A DNA stretch of 64,000 bases from Vibrio litoralis DSM 17657 (GCF_000426765.1 NZ_AUFZ01000016.1:372001-436000), one strand, 5' to 3'; positions 1 through 9,279 are shown, numbered from the stretch's first letter. Translations and numbers: made by a program. Notes: a model not told the origin generated them from the letters alone.

Positions 1-1744
1 TTGGTGGCGTGGGCTTAATGGATTAAATTCCAAAGCCTGTTATGAGTTAGGTTTATTATGGCAACTCACCCAACAGATAAGTTATTTTGAAAAAGTAAGA
101 GAGATTTTACTTGGTTACGCAAAACATTACCCAGATTACGAACCTCATGGTGGTATCCCATATAACGGTCCAGGTAAAGCGAATGCTCAAACTCTTTGTG
201 AAGCCAACTGCAATTTAGATTTTGCTCGTGGATACGATTTTATTCGTGACCAACTCTCAGTGAAAGACAGAGCCTACATCGAAAAGCGACTACTACGTGA
301 AGGTGCGGAGTTTTTAATAGATCATAGAGCCGATCAATTACATAATCATGAAATGAAAACCAGTGCGACTATTGGCCTGATTGGGCTGATTATTGACGAG
401 CCAGAATATATTGATTTTGCTCTTAACTCTAAATATGGGCTGAAGTATCAGCTTGCAGAAGGGGTAAATTCAGACGGTATGTGGTTCGAAGGCTCCATAC
501 ATTACCATTATTATGCTTTACAGGCTTTGCTGGCTTTTGAGAAGGTAGCTCACCGTACTCAATATAGTGTTCATGCCGATCCTAATTATTACAAAATGTT
601 GGCTTTCCCTCTTTCTTTGCTTAGTGTCACTGGGGATTTTCCGCGATTGAATGATTGTATCGCTGGACAAGAGAAACTTTCACATAGCCATCTTTTTGAG
701 TTTGCTTATCGTCAGTTTGACGATCCTTTATTTGCACAAGCGCTTATCAATATTTATCAATATTCATCGCGTGATAATTTAGATGCGTTGTTATATGGTG
801 TGTCTGATTTACCCACCTTGTCACCTTTATTGTGTCAGCCACAACATGCACCTACCTCTGGCTTGACGAAAATGTACGATGAGCAAAGTGGTAATATGCT
901 GCTGCTAAAACATACTCCTTATGGTGGTGAACACGATCACTATGATCGATTAGGTTTAATTATTTGTCGTAATGGGCGAGAAATTCTGCCGGATATCGGA
1001 ACTACAGGTTATGGGGCAGAGCTTCATTACGGTTATTACAAGAATACAGCGACTCACAACACATTAGCAGTGGAACAAAAAAATCAGCCACCTGCCACTC
1101 CAAGATGTTTGGATTATCAGCAAACGAGCGCCTTCACTTTTGTTGATACGCTGGTGGATTGGTCAGAAACCGCGATAGAACTTGATAGCCATACTATTAA
1201 GCAGTGGGATGATGAAGCATATTTAAATGTTAGCTATCGACGAAGTATTTTATGGTTAGCTGATATTGCGATTGATATTAATCAGGTGCTCAATCCGCAT
1301 AATAAACAGCTAGATTTAATTTGGCATGTGCGTGGAGAGTTATGTGAGCAACAATCTTACCAAGAGTTGAGTAATCCTCTGAATGGTCCTTTAAGTCGTA
1401 TGCATAGCTGTCGTCAGCATTCTATTCAAGGTTTACATAGTTACCATTTTGATATTCAAGACCAGCCTAAATTTCATTTTCATTTGTATTCACCACAACA
1501 TTCGGCGGTTTTAACTGGTCGAGCACCAGATAACCCAGCAACCCAAGATCTATCCTATTTATTGCTTAGAAATAAAGACACGTCTTTTAAAGCTTTAGCA
1601 ATTTATGACCTAACACTTTCACAGAGTATTACTGTTGATTGTGTCGAATGGAAAAATGAAGTTATTCAGTTGGAATTAACTCAAGATACGGTAAAAAAGA
1701 AAGTGGAAATAGACTTAGAGAACTCTAAGGTTTTCTTTAGTTGA
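1..1744 (+). CDS. Heparinase II/III-family polysaccharide lyase, 5' truncated by window edge
   Basis: The frame is open from the first bases of the window, so the N-terminus lies outside; about 580 codons are visible, ending at TGA 1742-1744. The layout, an all-alpha toroid followed by a beta-sandwich, fits the heparinase II/III superfamily (PL12, PL15, PL17, PL21 and relatives). Visible motifs are HNHEM near visible residue 114, GMWFEGSIHYHYY near 159, HDHYDRLG near 310 and TATHNTLAV near 349. These are the Asn/His/Tyr-rich stretches that carry catalytic residues in this superfamily. Such enzymes usually act exolytically on oligo-uronides and release unsaturated uronate, which the convergent genes downstream would process. 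The substrate (alginate, glycosaminoglycan or oligogalacturonide) cannot be read from the sequence. No signal peptide can be judged because the start is missing. Confidence 0.75.
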   Translation, partial: WWRGLNGLNSKACYELGLLWQLTQQISYFEKVREILLGYAKHYPDYEPHGGIPYNGPGKANAQTLCEANCNLDFARGYDFIRDQLSVKDRAYIEKRLLREGAEFLIDHRADQLHNHEMKTSATIGLIGLIIDEPEYIDFALNSKYGLKYQLAEGVNSDGMWFEGSIHYHYYALQALLAFEKVAHRTQYSVHADPNYYKMLAFPLSLLSVTGDFPRLNDCIAGQEKLSHSHLFEFAYRQFDDPLFAQALINIYQYSSRDNLDALLYGVSDLPTLSPLLCQPQHAPTSGLTKMYDEQSGNMLLLKHTPYGGEHDHYDRLGLIICRNGREILPDIGTTGYGAELHYGYYKNTATHNTLAVEQKNQPPATPRCLDYQQTSAFTFVDTLVDWSETAIELDSHTIKQWDDEAYLNVSYRRSILWLADIAIDINQVLNPHNKQLDLIWHVRGELCEQQSYQELSNPLNGPLSRMHSCRQHSIQGLHSYHFDIQDQPKFHFHLYSPQHSAVLTGRAPDNPATQDLSYLLLRNKDTSFKALAIYDLTLSQSITVDCVEWKNEVIQLELTQDTVKKKVEIDLENSKVFFS

Positions 1745-1795
1745 GCAATTATTACTGATTTTAAAAGACGCTACGACATTCCAACCAATAAAAAA

Positions 1796-1826
1796 ACCGA
1801 GCTAATTTGATAGCTCGGTTTTGTTT
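1796..1826. terminator. Bidirectional terminator between lyase gene and kdgA
   Basis: The 9-bp stem ACCGAGCTA / TAGCTCGGT (1796-1804 with 1811-1819, loop ATTTGA) is followed by a T-rich run on the plus strand and preceded by an A run. It can therefore serve both converging genes. Confidence 0.85.
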
Positions 1827-1848
1827 TATAGGTGACTGGTAACGTAGT

Positions 1849-2472
1849 TTAGTCGAGAATTTTCGCTACATCAGCTACTAGGGTAGCCAGCTCATCCCAT
1901 TTTTCATCGTCAATTAGATCGGTTGGGATCATCCAAGTACCACCACAAGCAAATACTGCCGGAATAGCGAGGTAGTCGTTGACGTTTTTAGGGCTAACAC
2001 CACCGGTTGGCATAAAGCTTACTGGGTAAACCGCAGTAAGTGCTTTTAGCATGTTTACGCCGCCTGAAGGTTCAGCAGGGAAGAATTTTAGTGTGTCTAG
2101 GCCGAGTTCCATGGCTTGCTCAACTAGGCTTGGGTTGTTAACACCCGGTACGATTTGTACGCCGCGTTGCTGACAGTATTTAACGGTCGTTGGGTTAAGG
2201 CCCGGGCTTACTACAAAATCGACGCCCGCTTCAATAGACTCATCCACTTGCTTAGTGGTTAATACTGTTCCAGAGCCGATAAGCATATCAGGGTAAGCTT
2301 CACGCATGTTTTTAATTGCTTGTGCGGCTGCTGGAGTACGGAACGTAATTTCTGCGCAAGGTAGGCCATTTTCGACTAAAACTTGTGCAAGCTTTGCGGC
2401 TTTATCAGCGTCTTTAATTGCAATAACAGGAACGACTTTTATTTCACTTAAACGTTGTTTAACAGTTGTCAT
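1849..2472 (-). CDS. kdgA: 2-keto-3-deoxy-6-phosphogluconate aldolase
   Basis: This is a 207-residue class I KDPG aldolase, close to the length of E. coli Eda. It splits 2-keto-3-deoxy-6-phosphogluconate into pyruvate and glyceraldehyde-3-phosphate, the last step of the KDG route in the cytoplasm. The active-site Glu is in AEITFRT (E41) and the Schiff-base Lys in DTLKFFPAE (K129). The phosphate-binding GSGTV and PTGGV loops are present. The start ATG has an AAGGA ribosome site. It follows kdgK by 24 bases and is probably co-transcribed with it. Confidence 0.95.
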   Translation of the reverse strand: MTTVKQRLSEIKVVPVIAIKDADKAAKLAQVLVENGLPCAEITFRTPAAAQAIKNMREAYPDMLIGSGTVLTTKQVDESIEAGVDFVVSPGLNPTTVKYCQQRGVQIVPGVNNPSLVEQAMELGLDTLKFFPAEPSGGVNMLKALTAVYPVSFMPTGGVSPKNVNDYLAIPAVFACGGTWMIPTDLIDDEKWDELATLVADVAKILD

Positions 2473-2496
2473 GGTTTGTCCTTAATAATACGGATA

Positions 2497-3426
2497 TTAG
2501 TTTAATTCAGGCATTTCTTGCGCTGGTATAATCGCGCCACGGAAACAAATCACAGTGCCGGCAAGTTTATGTCCCATTTGTGCAGATTCTAGTAAGCTGC
2601 CCCCAGTCAGGCGCTTGGCTAAGTAACCGGCACTGAATGAATCGCCAGCTGCGGTGGTATCTACAATGTTGCCGACTTTTTGTGGCGCCACTTCAATGCG
2701 TTCATCTTGGGTAATAACAAAACACGCTTCTCCGCCACGTTTAATCACAATCTCATTGACGCCAAACGCTTGAGTACGGTCAATCGCTTGTTGTTCGCTC
2801 GTATCACCGTATAGCATTTCTTCGTCATCATAAGTTAAGAAAGCAATATCGGTTAGCTTTAAAATCGCTTGATAGGCTTGCTGAGCTTGTTGTGGGGTTT
2901 CCCATAGAGCAGGGCGGTAGTTGTTATCAAAAGCAATTTTACAGCCTTGCGCTTTGCAGGTAGTCAGAACCGTCACTAATTTATCTAGTGCTTCTTTGGG
3001 TAAAATTGCCAAGCTTACGCCGCTTAAATAGATAAGGTCATATTGGCTGAGTGTGTCAATAACGGCGCTTTCAGATTGTTCAAGTAGCCAGTAACGAGCG
3101 GCTGCATCACTACGCCAATATTGGAAGCTGCGCTCGCCATCATCTGTGGTTGAGATGGAGTAAAGGCCGGGTAATTTTTTCTCTGAGATATGCACATGAG
3201 AAGTGTCGATGGCTTCTTTGTTCCACGCCTCTAGCATGGCTTGGCTAAATGGATCTTTGCCTAAGCCAGTCACATAAGAAGTAGTGATCTCTTTATGGGT
3301 AAGACGAGAAAGATAAAGGGCGGTGTTGAGTGTGTCACCACCAAAACTTTGTTTATAGAGTTCATCACCGGCTTTTTGTAGTTCCACCATACATTCACCG
3401 ATAACCGCAACGCGACTGACTTGCAT
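2497..3426 (-). CDS. kdgK: 2-dehydro-3-deoxygluconate kinase (PfkB family)
   Basis: This 309-residue PfkB-family sugar kinase phosphorylates KDG to KDPG with ATP. The N-terminal GECMVEL and GGDTLNTA motifs bind sugar. The C-terminal DTTAAGDSF motif gives the anion hole and catalytic base (D262). AGGAG lies just before the ATG. A terminator lies upstream and a KdgR-like box at 3491-3505, so kdgK-kdgA may have its own promoter as well as read-through from the kduD operon. Confidence 0.95.
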   Translation of the reverse strand: MQVSRVAVIGECMVELQKAGDELYKQSFGGDTLNTALYLSRLTHKEITTSYVTGLGKDPFSQAMLEAWNKEAIDTSHVHISEKKLPGLYSISTTDDGERSFQYWRSDAAARYWLLEQSESAVIDTLSQYDLIYLSGVSLAILPKEALDKLVTVLTTCKAQGCKIAFDNNYRPALWETPQQAQQAYQAILKLTDIAFLTYDDEEMLYGDTSEQQAIDRTQAFGVNEIVIKRGGEACFVITQDERIEVAPQKVGNIVDTTAAGDSFSAGYLAKRLTGGSLLESAQMGHKLAGTVICFRGAIIPAQEMPELN

Positions 3427-3487
3427 AATATTTCTCCTAAAAACGTAATGAACCTATTATCTGTAATTGAATTGTTGTGGTCAATTA

Positions 3488-3508
3488 AAATGGAACGTTG
3501 TTTCGTTT
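3488..3508. promoter_or_regulatory. KdgR-like operator upstream of kdgK
   Basis: TGGAACGTTGTTTCG at 3491-3505 is an imperfect palindrome closely matching the kduI box (GAAACGTTGTTTCA, 9467-9480). It lies about 65 bases upstream of the kdgK start. Assignment to KdgR rests on similarity among boxes in this window and on the KdgR-family gene at 5709. Confidence 0.65.
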
Positions 3509-3552
3509 TTTGTGATTTGTGTGTGTTTTTAGAAATGTTAGGCAAAAAAAAA

Positions 3553-3572
3553 GCCGATCTGGGGAGATCGGC
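3553..3572 (-). terminator. Terminator between dhuI-like gene and kdgK
   Basis: Read on the minus strand, GCCGATCT-CCCC-AGATCGGC is followed by nine T residues. It sits inside the presumed kduD-kdgF-dhuI-kdgK-kdgA unit and would lower read-through into kdgK-kdgA. Confidence 0.85.
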
Positions 3573-3626
3573 AAAAAGTAGGTACATCATATGAAGTGTT
3601 ACGGTTTTACAGTTAGGTTTTAGCGA

Positions 3627-4265
3627 TTAAGCTAAAATTTCTTTTACAAATGCTTTGATTTCATCATCTTGGCAGTTGTCGAAGAAACATTGTTGGAAAC
3701 GTTCACCGGTTACGGCTGTTTTCACTAGTTCTGTATCGATAGCACGTAGCGTATCTAGGTAGTTTTCTTTGCAAACAGCAGCTTTAACTTCACCTAGGAT
3801 ACCTGCGTTGCGAACTTGAGGTTCTTTACGCTCAACTGGGTAACCTTCGCCACGTGGGCCAGTGAATGCTTTTTCGAAGATGTAACGAGCATTAAGCTCA
3901 GCAGCCCAACCAAAGCCTTTCGCAAATGCTAGAGCAAGTGCGTTACCGTTGTTGATTTGGTTGAATAGGAATGCATCTGATGGATCTAGGCAGTAACCAC
4001 AAGCCACACCTGGGTGTAGGTTAAGTGACATCATTGCACCTTGGCCCGTACCACAACCAGCAATAACAAAATCAACCGCTTTAGAGTTAAGTAGGATGCT
4101 CGCTTGAATACCAAGGTGGATATACGTTAGATGATGATCGTTTTCATCGCTCATACCTACGTTAGCAACCGTGTGACCCATAGGCTCAACAACGCTTGTT
4201 AGTTCGTTAAGAATCGTTGCGTTTTTGCCAGCTTGGCTGTTTTCCATCATTAGTGCGATTTTCAT
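3627..4265 (-). CDS. RpiB/LacAB-family isomerase, DhuI-like
   Basis: This 212-residue protein belongs to the RpiB/LacA/LacB sugar-isomerase family. Its overall sequence resembles, from memory, streptococcal DhuI, which isomerises 4-deoxy-L-threo-5-hexosulose-uronate (DHU/DKI) to the DKII product. Shared features are MKIAL..ENSQA at the N-terminus, the GCGTGQGAM motif around C71, the INNGNAL region and a FFDNCQDDE tail. In that role it does the same job as KduI but by an unrelated fold. Its position between kdgF and kdgK fits. The ribosome site is weak (GGAGAATATC). Function is inferred from family and context. Confidence 0.8.
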   Translation of the reverse strand: MKIALMMENSQAGKNATILNELTSVVEPMGHTVANVGMSDENDHHLTYIHLGIQASILLNSKAVDFVIAGCGTGQGAMMSLNLHPGVACGYCLDPSDAFLFNQINNGNALALAFAKGFGWAAELNARYIFEKAFTGPRGEGYPVERKEPQVRNAGILGEVKAAVCKENYLDTLRAIDTELVKTAVTGERFQQCFFDNCQDDEIKAFVKEILA

Positions 4266-4346
4266 TGATATTCTCCAATAGGAAACTGATAAATTTTTAG
4301 TTTTGCTTGCCTAGGTCAGATTGAAACTAGGCAAGCCAATAATTGA

Positions 4347-4670
4347 TTATTCGATGAAGTCTTTACGCATTGGGGTAAAGTTATCTAGCAATACGCCAGC
4401 TTTTAAACATTTACAGCCATGCATAATGTTAGGTTCTTTATAAAGCGCGTCACCGGCTTTAACAATTTTAGTCTCATCACCGATAGTAAATTCAAATTCA
4501 CCTGATAATACGTAGGTTAATTGTTCATGTGGATGATTATGAAGGTAACCAACAGCGTTATCTTCAAAATGAACTTCCACTGACATGATGTTATCGCTAT
4601 AAGCTAAAATTTTACGCTTAACACCATCACCTAGATCTTCAAGTTCAACGTCTTTACCGTGTACAAACAT
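4347..4670 (-). CDS. kdgF: Pectin-degradation cupin KdgF
   Basis: This is a 107-residue single-domain cupin. KdgF proteins convert the cyclic unsaturated uronate released by lyases into the linear keto form used by KduI or DhuI. Metal-binding residues are seen in HNHPHEQ (H46, H48, Q50) and in NIMHG (H84). The length is typical. It lies 16 bases downstream of kduD, clearly in one operon, with a GGAAGAAT ribosome site. Confidence 0.92.
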   Translation of the reverse strand: MFVHGKDVELEDLGDGVKRKILAYSDNIMSVEVHFEDNAVGYLHNHPHEQLTYVLSGEFEFTIGDETKIVKAGDALYKEPNIMHGCKCLKAGVLLDNFTPMRKDFIE

Positions 4671-4686
4671 AGTAATTCTTCCTCTA

Positions 4687-5448
4687 TTAACGTGCTAACC
4701 AGCCGCCATCAACAGCAACAGTGTAGCCATTAATGTAGCTTGCTGCATCAGATGCTAAGAATACACAAGGGCCAGCTACGTCTTCTGGTTTACCCCAACG
4801 GTCAGCAGGAATACGCTCAAGAATAGCGGCATTACGGTCTTCATCTGCACGTAGTGCGGCAGTGTTGTTCGTTGCCATGTAACCTGGGGCAATCGCGTTT
4901 ACATTGATGTTGTGCTTCGCCCATTCATTAGCCATTGCGCGAGTGATGCCCATTACTGCACTCTTAGATGCAGTGTAAGAAGGTACGCGGATACCACCTT
5001 GGAAAGAAAGCATTGATGCGATGTTGATGATCTTACCGCCATTGCCTTGAGCGATGAATTGCTTAGCAACCGCTTGAGACATGAAGAATACGGTTTTAGA
5101 GTTGATGTTCATGACATCATCCCAGTTCTGCTCAGAGAACTCGATAGCATCTTCACGGCGAATGATACCGGCGTTGTTGACTAAGATGTCAATTTGGCCA
5201 AATTCAGCCAGTGCTTTCTCAATAATTGTTGGGATGTCGTCTTGCTTTAGAAGGTTTGCACGAACATCAAGGAAAGTGTGACCACCTGCGTTCATTAGCT
5301 CGATGGTTTCTTCTGGTGCGGTGTAGTTAACACCAACCACTTTACAGCCTGCTTGTGCTAGCCCTAGAGCCATGCCTTGACCAAGACCAGTATCACAACC
5401 AGTAACAATTGCTACTTTACCTTCAAGATTAAATGCATTCAGAATCAT
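4687..5448 (-). CDS. kduD: 2-dehydro-3-deoxy-D-gluconate 5-dehydrogenase
   Basis: This 253-residue short-chain dehydrogenase reduces DKII to KDG with NAD(P)H. It has the cofactor motif TGCDTGLGQG (residues 16-25), the structural motif NNAG, catalytic Ser145, and Y158/K162 in SYTASK. The C-terminus GYTVAVDGGWLAR is typical of KduD. It is the first gene of the minus-strand operon. A KdgR-like palindrome lies about 75 bases upstream, in the region shared with divergent kdgR. Confidence 0.93.
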   Translation of the reverse strand: MILNAFNLEGKVAIVTGCDTGLGQGMALGLAQAGCKVVGVNYTAPEETIELMNAGGHTFLDVRANLLKQDDIPTIIEKALAEFGQIDILVNNAGIIRREDAIEFSEQNWDDVMNINSKTVFFMSQAVAKQFIAQGNGGKIINIASMLSFQGGIRVPSYTASKSAVMGITRAMANEWAKHNINVNAIAPGYMATNNTAALRADEDRNAAILERIPADRWGKPEDVAGPCVFLASDAASYINGYTVAVDGGWLAR

Positions 5449-5522
5449 AGTTATTTCCCTTAGTGCCTAGCTTGGCAATTAATAAATACAGTGTTTTGCT
5501 TCAGTGTTGTCACAGTAGCAAT

Positions 5523-5541
5523 AGTGAAACGTGTTTTCAAT
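5523..5541. promoter_or_regulatory. KdgR-like operator between kduD and kdgR
   Basis: AGTGAAACGTGTTTTCAAT is a near-palindrome (TGAAA..TTTCA type). It sits in the 260-base divergent region, nearer kduD. A second half-site, CGTTTCATT, lies at about 5556-5564. The placement suggests repression of kduD and perhaps autoregulation of kdgR. Confidence 0.6.
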
Positions 5542-5708
5542 AATTTTTAAAAAGCCGTTTCATTAAAAGTGACGGAAATCTAATTTATTCAAAATACTTG
5601 AGTTCTATTTCATTTTTTTGAACTGGTCGTTTTAAAAAAAATGGCATACGTATAGAATGAGGCTGTTAATTGAAATCTTATTTTATGAATTTGAAGGTAT
5701 AAACAGCT

Positions 5709-6503
5709 ATGGATAAAGGAAAGCAACCCGATGCCGTTTCATCAGTGATGAAAGTATTTGGTATTTTGCAAGCCTTGGGTGAGCAAAAAGATATCGGCAT
5801 CACTGAGTTATCCCAGCGTCTAATGATGTCAAAAAGTACGACATATCGTTTTTTACAGACAATGAAAATGTTGGGTTTTGTGGATCAAGAAGGTGAAGCA
5901 GATAAGTATTCATTAACCTTGAAGCTTTTTGAAGTAGGCGCTAAGTCTTTAGAGTATGTGGATATTATTTCACTTGCTGACAAAGAGATGAGATACATTT
6001 CTGATCAAACAAACGAAGCGTTGCACTTAGGTGCCCTAGACATGGACCATATTATTTATACGCATAAAATAGACTCTAACTATAATCTGCGTATGCAATC
6101 TCGTATTGGTCGTCGTAATCCTCTTTATAGTACGGCAATTGGTAAGGTTCTGTTGGCTGATCGCACTGAGGAGTTTGTGCGTGAAACATTGAAAGATGTT
6201 GAATTTATTAAGCACACCGAAAAAACCCATGAAAATGTTGATCAACTATTGGCTGAATTAAAAATAGTAAAACAACAAGGGTATGCGGAAGATAATGAAG
6301 AACAAGAGCCTGGTTTGCGTTGTATTGGCGCACCAGTGTATGACCGTTTTGGTCATGTGATCGCAGGGTTATCGATTTCTTTCCCGACGATTCGTTTTGA
6401 TGAAAACAGAATGTCTTATTATGTCGATTTACTCCAAACGGCTTGCAAAAATATCTCAGAGCATTTGGGATATCACGAATATCCAGTGTCTAAAGCATCG
6501 TAA
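5709..6503 (+). CDS. kdgR: IclR-family regulator KdgR
   Basis: This 264-residue IclR-family repressor closely follows enterobacterial KdgR as I remember it. Shared stretches include SSVMKVFGILQALGE, GITELSQRLMMSKST, RIGRRNPLYSTAIGKVLLA, EDNEEQEPGLRCI and AGLSISFPTIRF. The N-terminal winged helix spans about residues 10-75 and the effector domain follows. KdgR controls pectin catabolism and is released from DNA by KDG. It is divergent from the kduD operon, and matching palindromes occur at several pectin operons in this window. Confidence 0.93.
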   Translation: MDKGKQPDAVSSVMKVFGILQALGEQKDIGITELSQRLMMSKSTTYRFLQTMKMLGFVDQEGEADKYSLTLKLFEVGAKSLEYVDIISLADKEMRYISDQTNEALHLGALDMDHIIYTHKIDSNYNLRMQSRIGRRNPLYSTAIGKVLLADRTEEFVRETLKDVEFIKHTEKTHENVDQLLAELKIVKQQGYAEDNEEQEPGLRCIGAPVYDRFGHVIAGLSISFPTIRFDENRMSYYVDLLQTACKNISEHLGYHEYPVSKAS

Positions 6504-6521
6504 TAAGAATAAAGAAGAGAT

Positions 6522-6549
6522 AAAAAAGCAGCGTTGTGCTGCTTTTTTT
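6522..6549 (+). terminator. Terminator after kdgR
   Basis: AAAAAAGCAGC-GTTGT-GCTGCTTTTTT is a perfect stem with a T run just after the kdgR stop. The flanking A run allows two-way function. Confidence 0.85.
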
Positions 6550-6637
6550 GTGCCCGAAAGCAAAGTTTTCATTCTTTTTATTATATTTGAAATAACGTTT
6601 TGATATTGTGTTTAAAAGTTTTTTGAGGGTTCATTCG

Positions 6638-8500
6638 ATGAGTAATGCTTTATTACCTAACATTTATGATTTTGTGGTACGTATTGATCCTTTCGATAAG
6701 TTACCAGAATCAGTGGTTAAGGAAGTCGTTAGTAAAGTTAAGATCACCTATTTATCAAAAGGTGAAGAAATTCATTTTAGCTCGAATTGTGAAGAGCGCT
6801 TTCTTTACATTATTCGTACCGGTGCCGTTGAGCAGCGGATGAAAGATGGCTCGTTACGAGCAAGGCTAGGGGAAGATGATCAGTTCGGGTTTACTTTCTT
6901 AGAACCTCTGGCCGACAGTGAAGATGGTTACACAGCCGTCGCGTTGACAGATAGTTTACTCTACCTTATCCCTCATTCGACCTTACAAAATCTTCTTAAA
7001 GAGAACCCTCAGTTTTCTGAATATTTTGACACTCGAGCTCGGGCAAGGTTGAACTCAGCGCTTTATCGGGTTACTCCTGATAATAAAGGGCCTTATTACC
7101 GTAAGGTTTCCGAAATCGCGAGTGAAAACATCGCAATAGTAGATAAAAACACCAGCATTAAACAAGTCGCTGCTTATATGTGTGGCGAAATGCGTTCATC
7201 TTGTGCTGTGGTGAAAGATGGCAATGATATTGTTGGTGTGATTACTGATAGAGACATGACCACGAGAGTCGTGTCACAAGGTATCGACACCGAGCAACCT
7301 ATTTCGATGGTGATGACGACGAATCCGCAGTTGATCCATTCCGATGCGACGGTTTTAGAAGCCATCTCATTAATGATGCAATTTAATATTCGTTGCTTGC
7401 CGGTGGTTCAAGGTCAAAAAGTGATTGGCTTGATCACCACGACTCATCTTGTTCATAACCACAGAACCCAAGCGTTATTCCTCATTGAAAAAATTAAATA
7501 CTCCAATTCCATCGAATCACTTAAAGCACTAAAAGAAGAGCGTCAAACCATTTTCTCTTCTTTAGTGGAAAGCCAGGTAGGTTCACATATCGTTTCTTCG
7601 GTAATGTCGATGATAATGGATGCCTTTAATCGACGTATTATTCAACTAGCAGAGGAAACATTAGGCCCTGCACCGTGCGATTATGCGTGGATTGTTGCTG
7701 GCTCACATGCACGTAATGAAGTGCATTTGTTATCCGATCAAGATAGCGCTCTTATTCTGGATGACTCCGCAACCTCAGCTGATATGGCATATTTTACCCA
7801 TCTAGCCATGATCGTCTGTAATGGGTTGGATGCCTGTGGTTATCCGTTGTGCGATGGTAAGTATATGGCTGCAACGCCGAAATGGTGCCAACCTTTATCT
7901 CGCTGGAAAGAATATTATCGTAAATGGGTAGGTACACCAGAATATAACAAGCTGCTAAATATCAGCGTGTTTTTAGAAGTGCGATCTTTGTATGGTAATG
8001 CTGAATTGGCCACTGAATTACAACAGCATTTACATGATTGTATTGAACAAAGTCACCGTTTTATTCCGTCATTGGTACGTGATGCGATTGATACCCAACC
8101 ACCACTTGGCATTTTCAATAATCTAGTACTCGAAAAAACCGGAGATAACAGCCGTACACTAAATATTAAAAAATACGCTTTAAACCTGATTATTGATTTA
8201 GCACGTATTTATAGTCTCTCGGCGAAGGGGACGCTCACTGGAACGGAAGAGCGCTTTGAGTGGGCATATCAACAAGGCGTGATGACCGAGCAAAGCTATA
8301 AAAATATCATTGGTGCTTATCGCTTTATCACTCAAGTTCGTTTTACTCACCAAAATGAATCGTTGAAATTGGGTAACAAGCCGGATAACCATATTGATCC
8401 ACAAACATTCAGTAGTTTTGAACGTAAGCATTTAAAAGATGCCTTCAAGATCATCAATGAGCTACAAGATGGCGCAAAACTTCGCTTTACCAAAGGATAG
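6638..8500 (+). CDS. Cyclic-nucleotide-binding / CBS / DUF294 nucleotidyltransferase-like protein
   Basis: I chose the ATG at 6638 over the GTG at 6608 because GAGGG precedes it at good spacing; this gives 620 residues. The order is a cNMP-binding-like domain (about 20-130), two CBS domains (about 150-280, with VGVITDRDMT and VIGLITTTHL), then a DUF294 nucleotidyltransferase-like domain with GSHARNE and LLSDQDSALI, and a helical C-terminal domain. Proteins of this layout are thought to be signal-responsive nucleotidyltransferases; a molecular function is not established here. The next gene starts 4 bases after its stop, so the two form an operon. Confidence 0.85.
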   Translation: MSNALLPNIYDFVVRIDPFDKLPESVVKEVVSKVKITYLSKGEEIHFSSNCEERFLYIIRTGAVEQRMKDGSLRARLGEDDQFGFTFLEPLADSEDGYTAVALTDSLLYLIPHSTLQNLLKENPQFSEYFDTRARARLNSALYRVTPDNKGPYYRKVSEIASENIAIVDKNTSIKQVAAYMCGEMRSSCAVVKDGNDIVGVITDRDMTTRVVSQGIDTEQPISMVMTTNPQLIHSDATVLEAISLMMQFNIRCLPVVQGQKVIGLITTTHLVHNHRTQALFLIEKIKYSNSIESLKALKEERQTIFSSLVESQVGSHIVSSVMSMIMDAFNRRIIQLAEETLGPAPCDYAWIVAGSHARNEVHLLSDQDSALILDDSATSADMAYFTHLAMIVCNGLDACGYPLCDGKYMAATPKWCQPLSRWKEYYRKWVGTPEYNKLLNISVFLEVRSLYGNAELATELQQHLHDCIEQSHRFIPSLVRDAIDTQPPLGIFNNLVLEKTGDNSRTLNIKKYALNLIIDLARIYSLSAKGTLTGTEERFEWAYQQGVMTEQSYKNIIGAYRFITQVRFTHQNESLKLGNKPDNHIDPQTFSSFERKHLKDAFKIINELQDGAKLRFTKG

Positions 8501-8503
8501 GTC

Positions 8504-9235
8504 ATGTTAAAAGCGATAAAAACGCATTTTCACCCTCTAACTAAGATTGAAAAGCAAAGACAAAACATTCAGGTTCCAGAGACAGCTTCTCCCGAATTAA
8601 AGCAATTATTAACGACACCATTATTGCCACCCGAGACGCTGTTGAAAGAGGTGGAGTTCCTGGTATTGGATTTTGAAACTACTGGGCTTAACTTTCAGCA
8701 AGATAGCTTATTGAGTATTGGTAATATTCAAATGAAGCAAAACCAAATTGATATGGGGACCGCGGCACATTGTTATGTGGATGATAATCAGGCGATAAAA
8801 GCAGAAAGTGCCATCATCAATCACATCACGCCACAAATGCTTATCGAAGGGGATAGGCTTGATGAAGCTATGAATCGCTTATTTAGTAAAATGGTCGGTA
8901 AAGTTGTGATGGCGCATGGTGCGGTCATTGAAAGAGGGTTTATCCAAAGTTACTTACAAAAAAAATATGGCTTAGAAACCTTTCCCGTTATTTGGCTCGA
9001 TACATTGAAAGTAGAAAAGCACTTAACGTTTCATCAGAAAACGACCGCATTAGAGCTTCAACTTAATGATGTACGTAATCGCTATGGCTTACCTAAATAC
9101 AATGCACATAATGCCTTAGTCGATGCGATTTCTACTGCAGAGTTATACTTAGCGCAAAAGAGTAAAATCTTTGGTCAGAATGCAAAAACGGCCACCTTAG
9201 GTGATATGTGTAACCGTGCGACTTGTTCTAACTAA
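8504..9235 (+). CDS. DnaQ-like 3'-5' exonuclease
   Basis: This 243-residue protein has a DEDDh exonuclease domain from about residue 48. The Exo I motif is LDFETTGL, and the C-terminal motif HNALVDAISTAEL supplies the His and Asp. It resembles the epsilon/DnaQ or RNase T group but has an extra N-terminal segment of about 45 residues. It is translationally coupled to the DUF294/CBS gene. Its specific substrate is unknown. Confidence 0.85.
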   Translation: MLKAIKTHFHPLTKIEKQRQNIQVPETASPELKQLLTTPLLPPETLLKEVEFLVLDFETTGLNFQQDSLLSIGNIQMKQNQIDMGTAAHCYVDDNQAIKAESAIINHITPQMLIEGDRLDEAMNRLFSKMVGKVVMAHGAVIERGFIQSYLQKKYGLETFPVIWLDTLKVEKHLTFHQKTTALELQLNDVRNRYGLPKYNAHNALVDAISTAELYLAQKSKIFGQNAKTATLGDMCNRATCSN

Positions 9236-9279
9236 CTTAGCTACTTACACCTAGCACTCTTTTTATACAAAAATATTAC

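Noticed and set aside
3270..3590. 106-residue minus-strand ORF over the kdgK start
   Set aside because: It overlaps kdgK in another frame and runs through the terminator at 3553-3572.
5603..5625. Additional KdgR-like half-sites TATTTCATTTTTTTGAAC
   Set aside because: The arms are in the wrong order and spacing for the palindrome seen at other promoters.
6397..6603. 68-residue ORF over the end of kdgR
   Set aside because: It includes the kdgR terminator and lacks a ribosome site.
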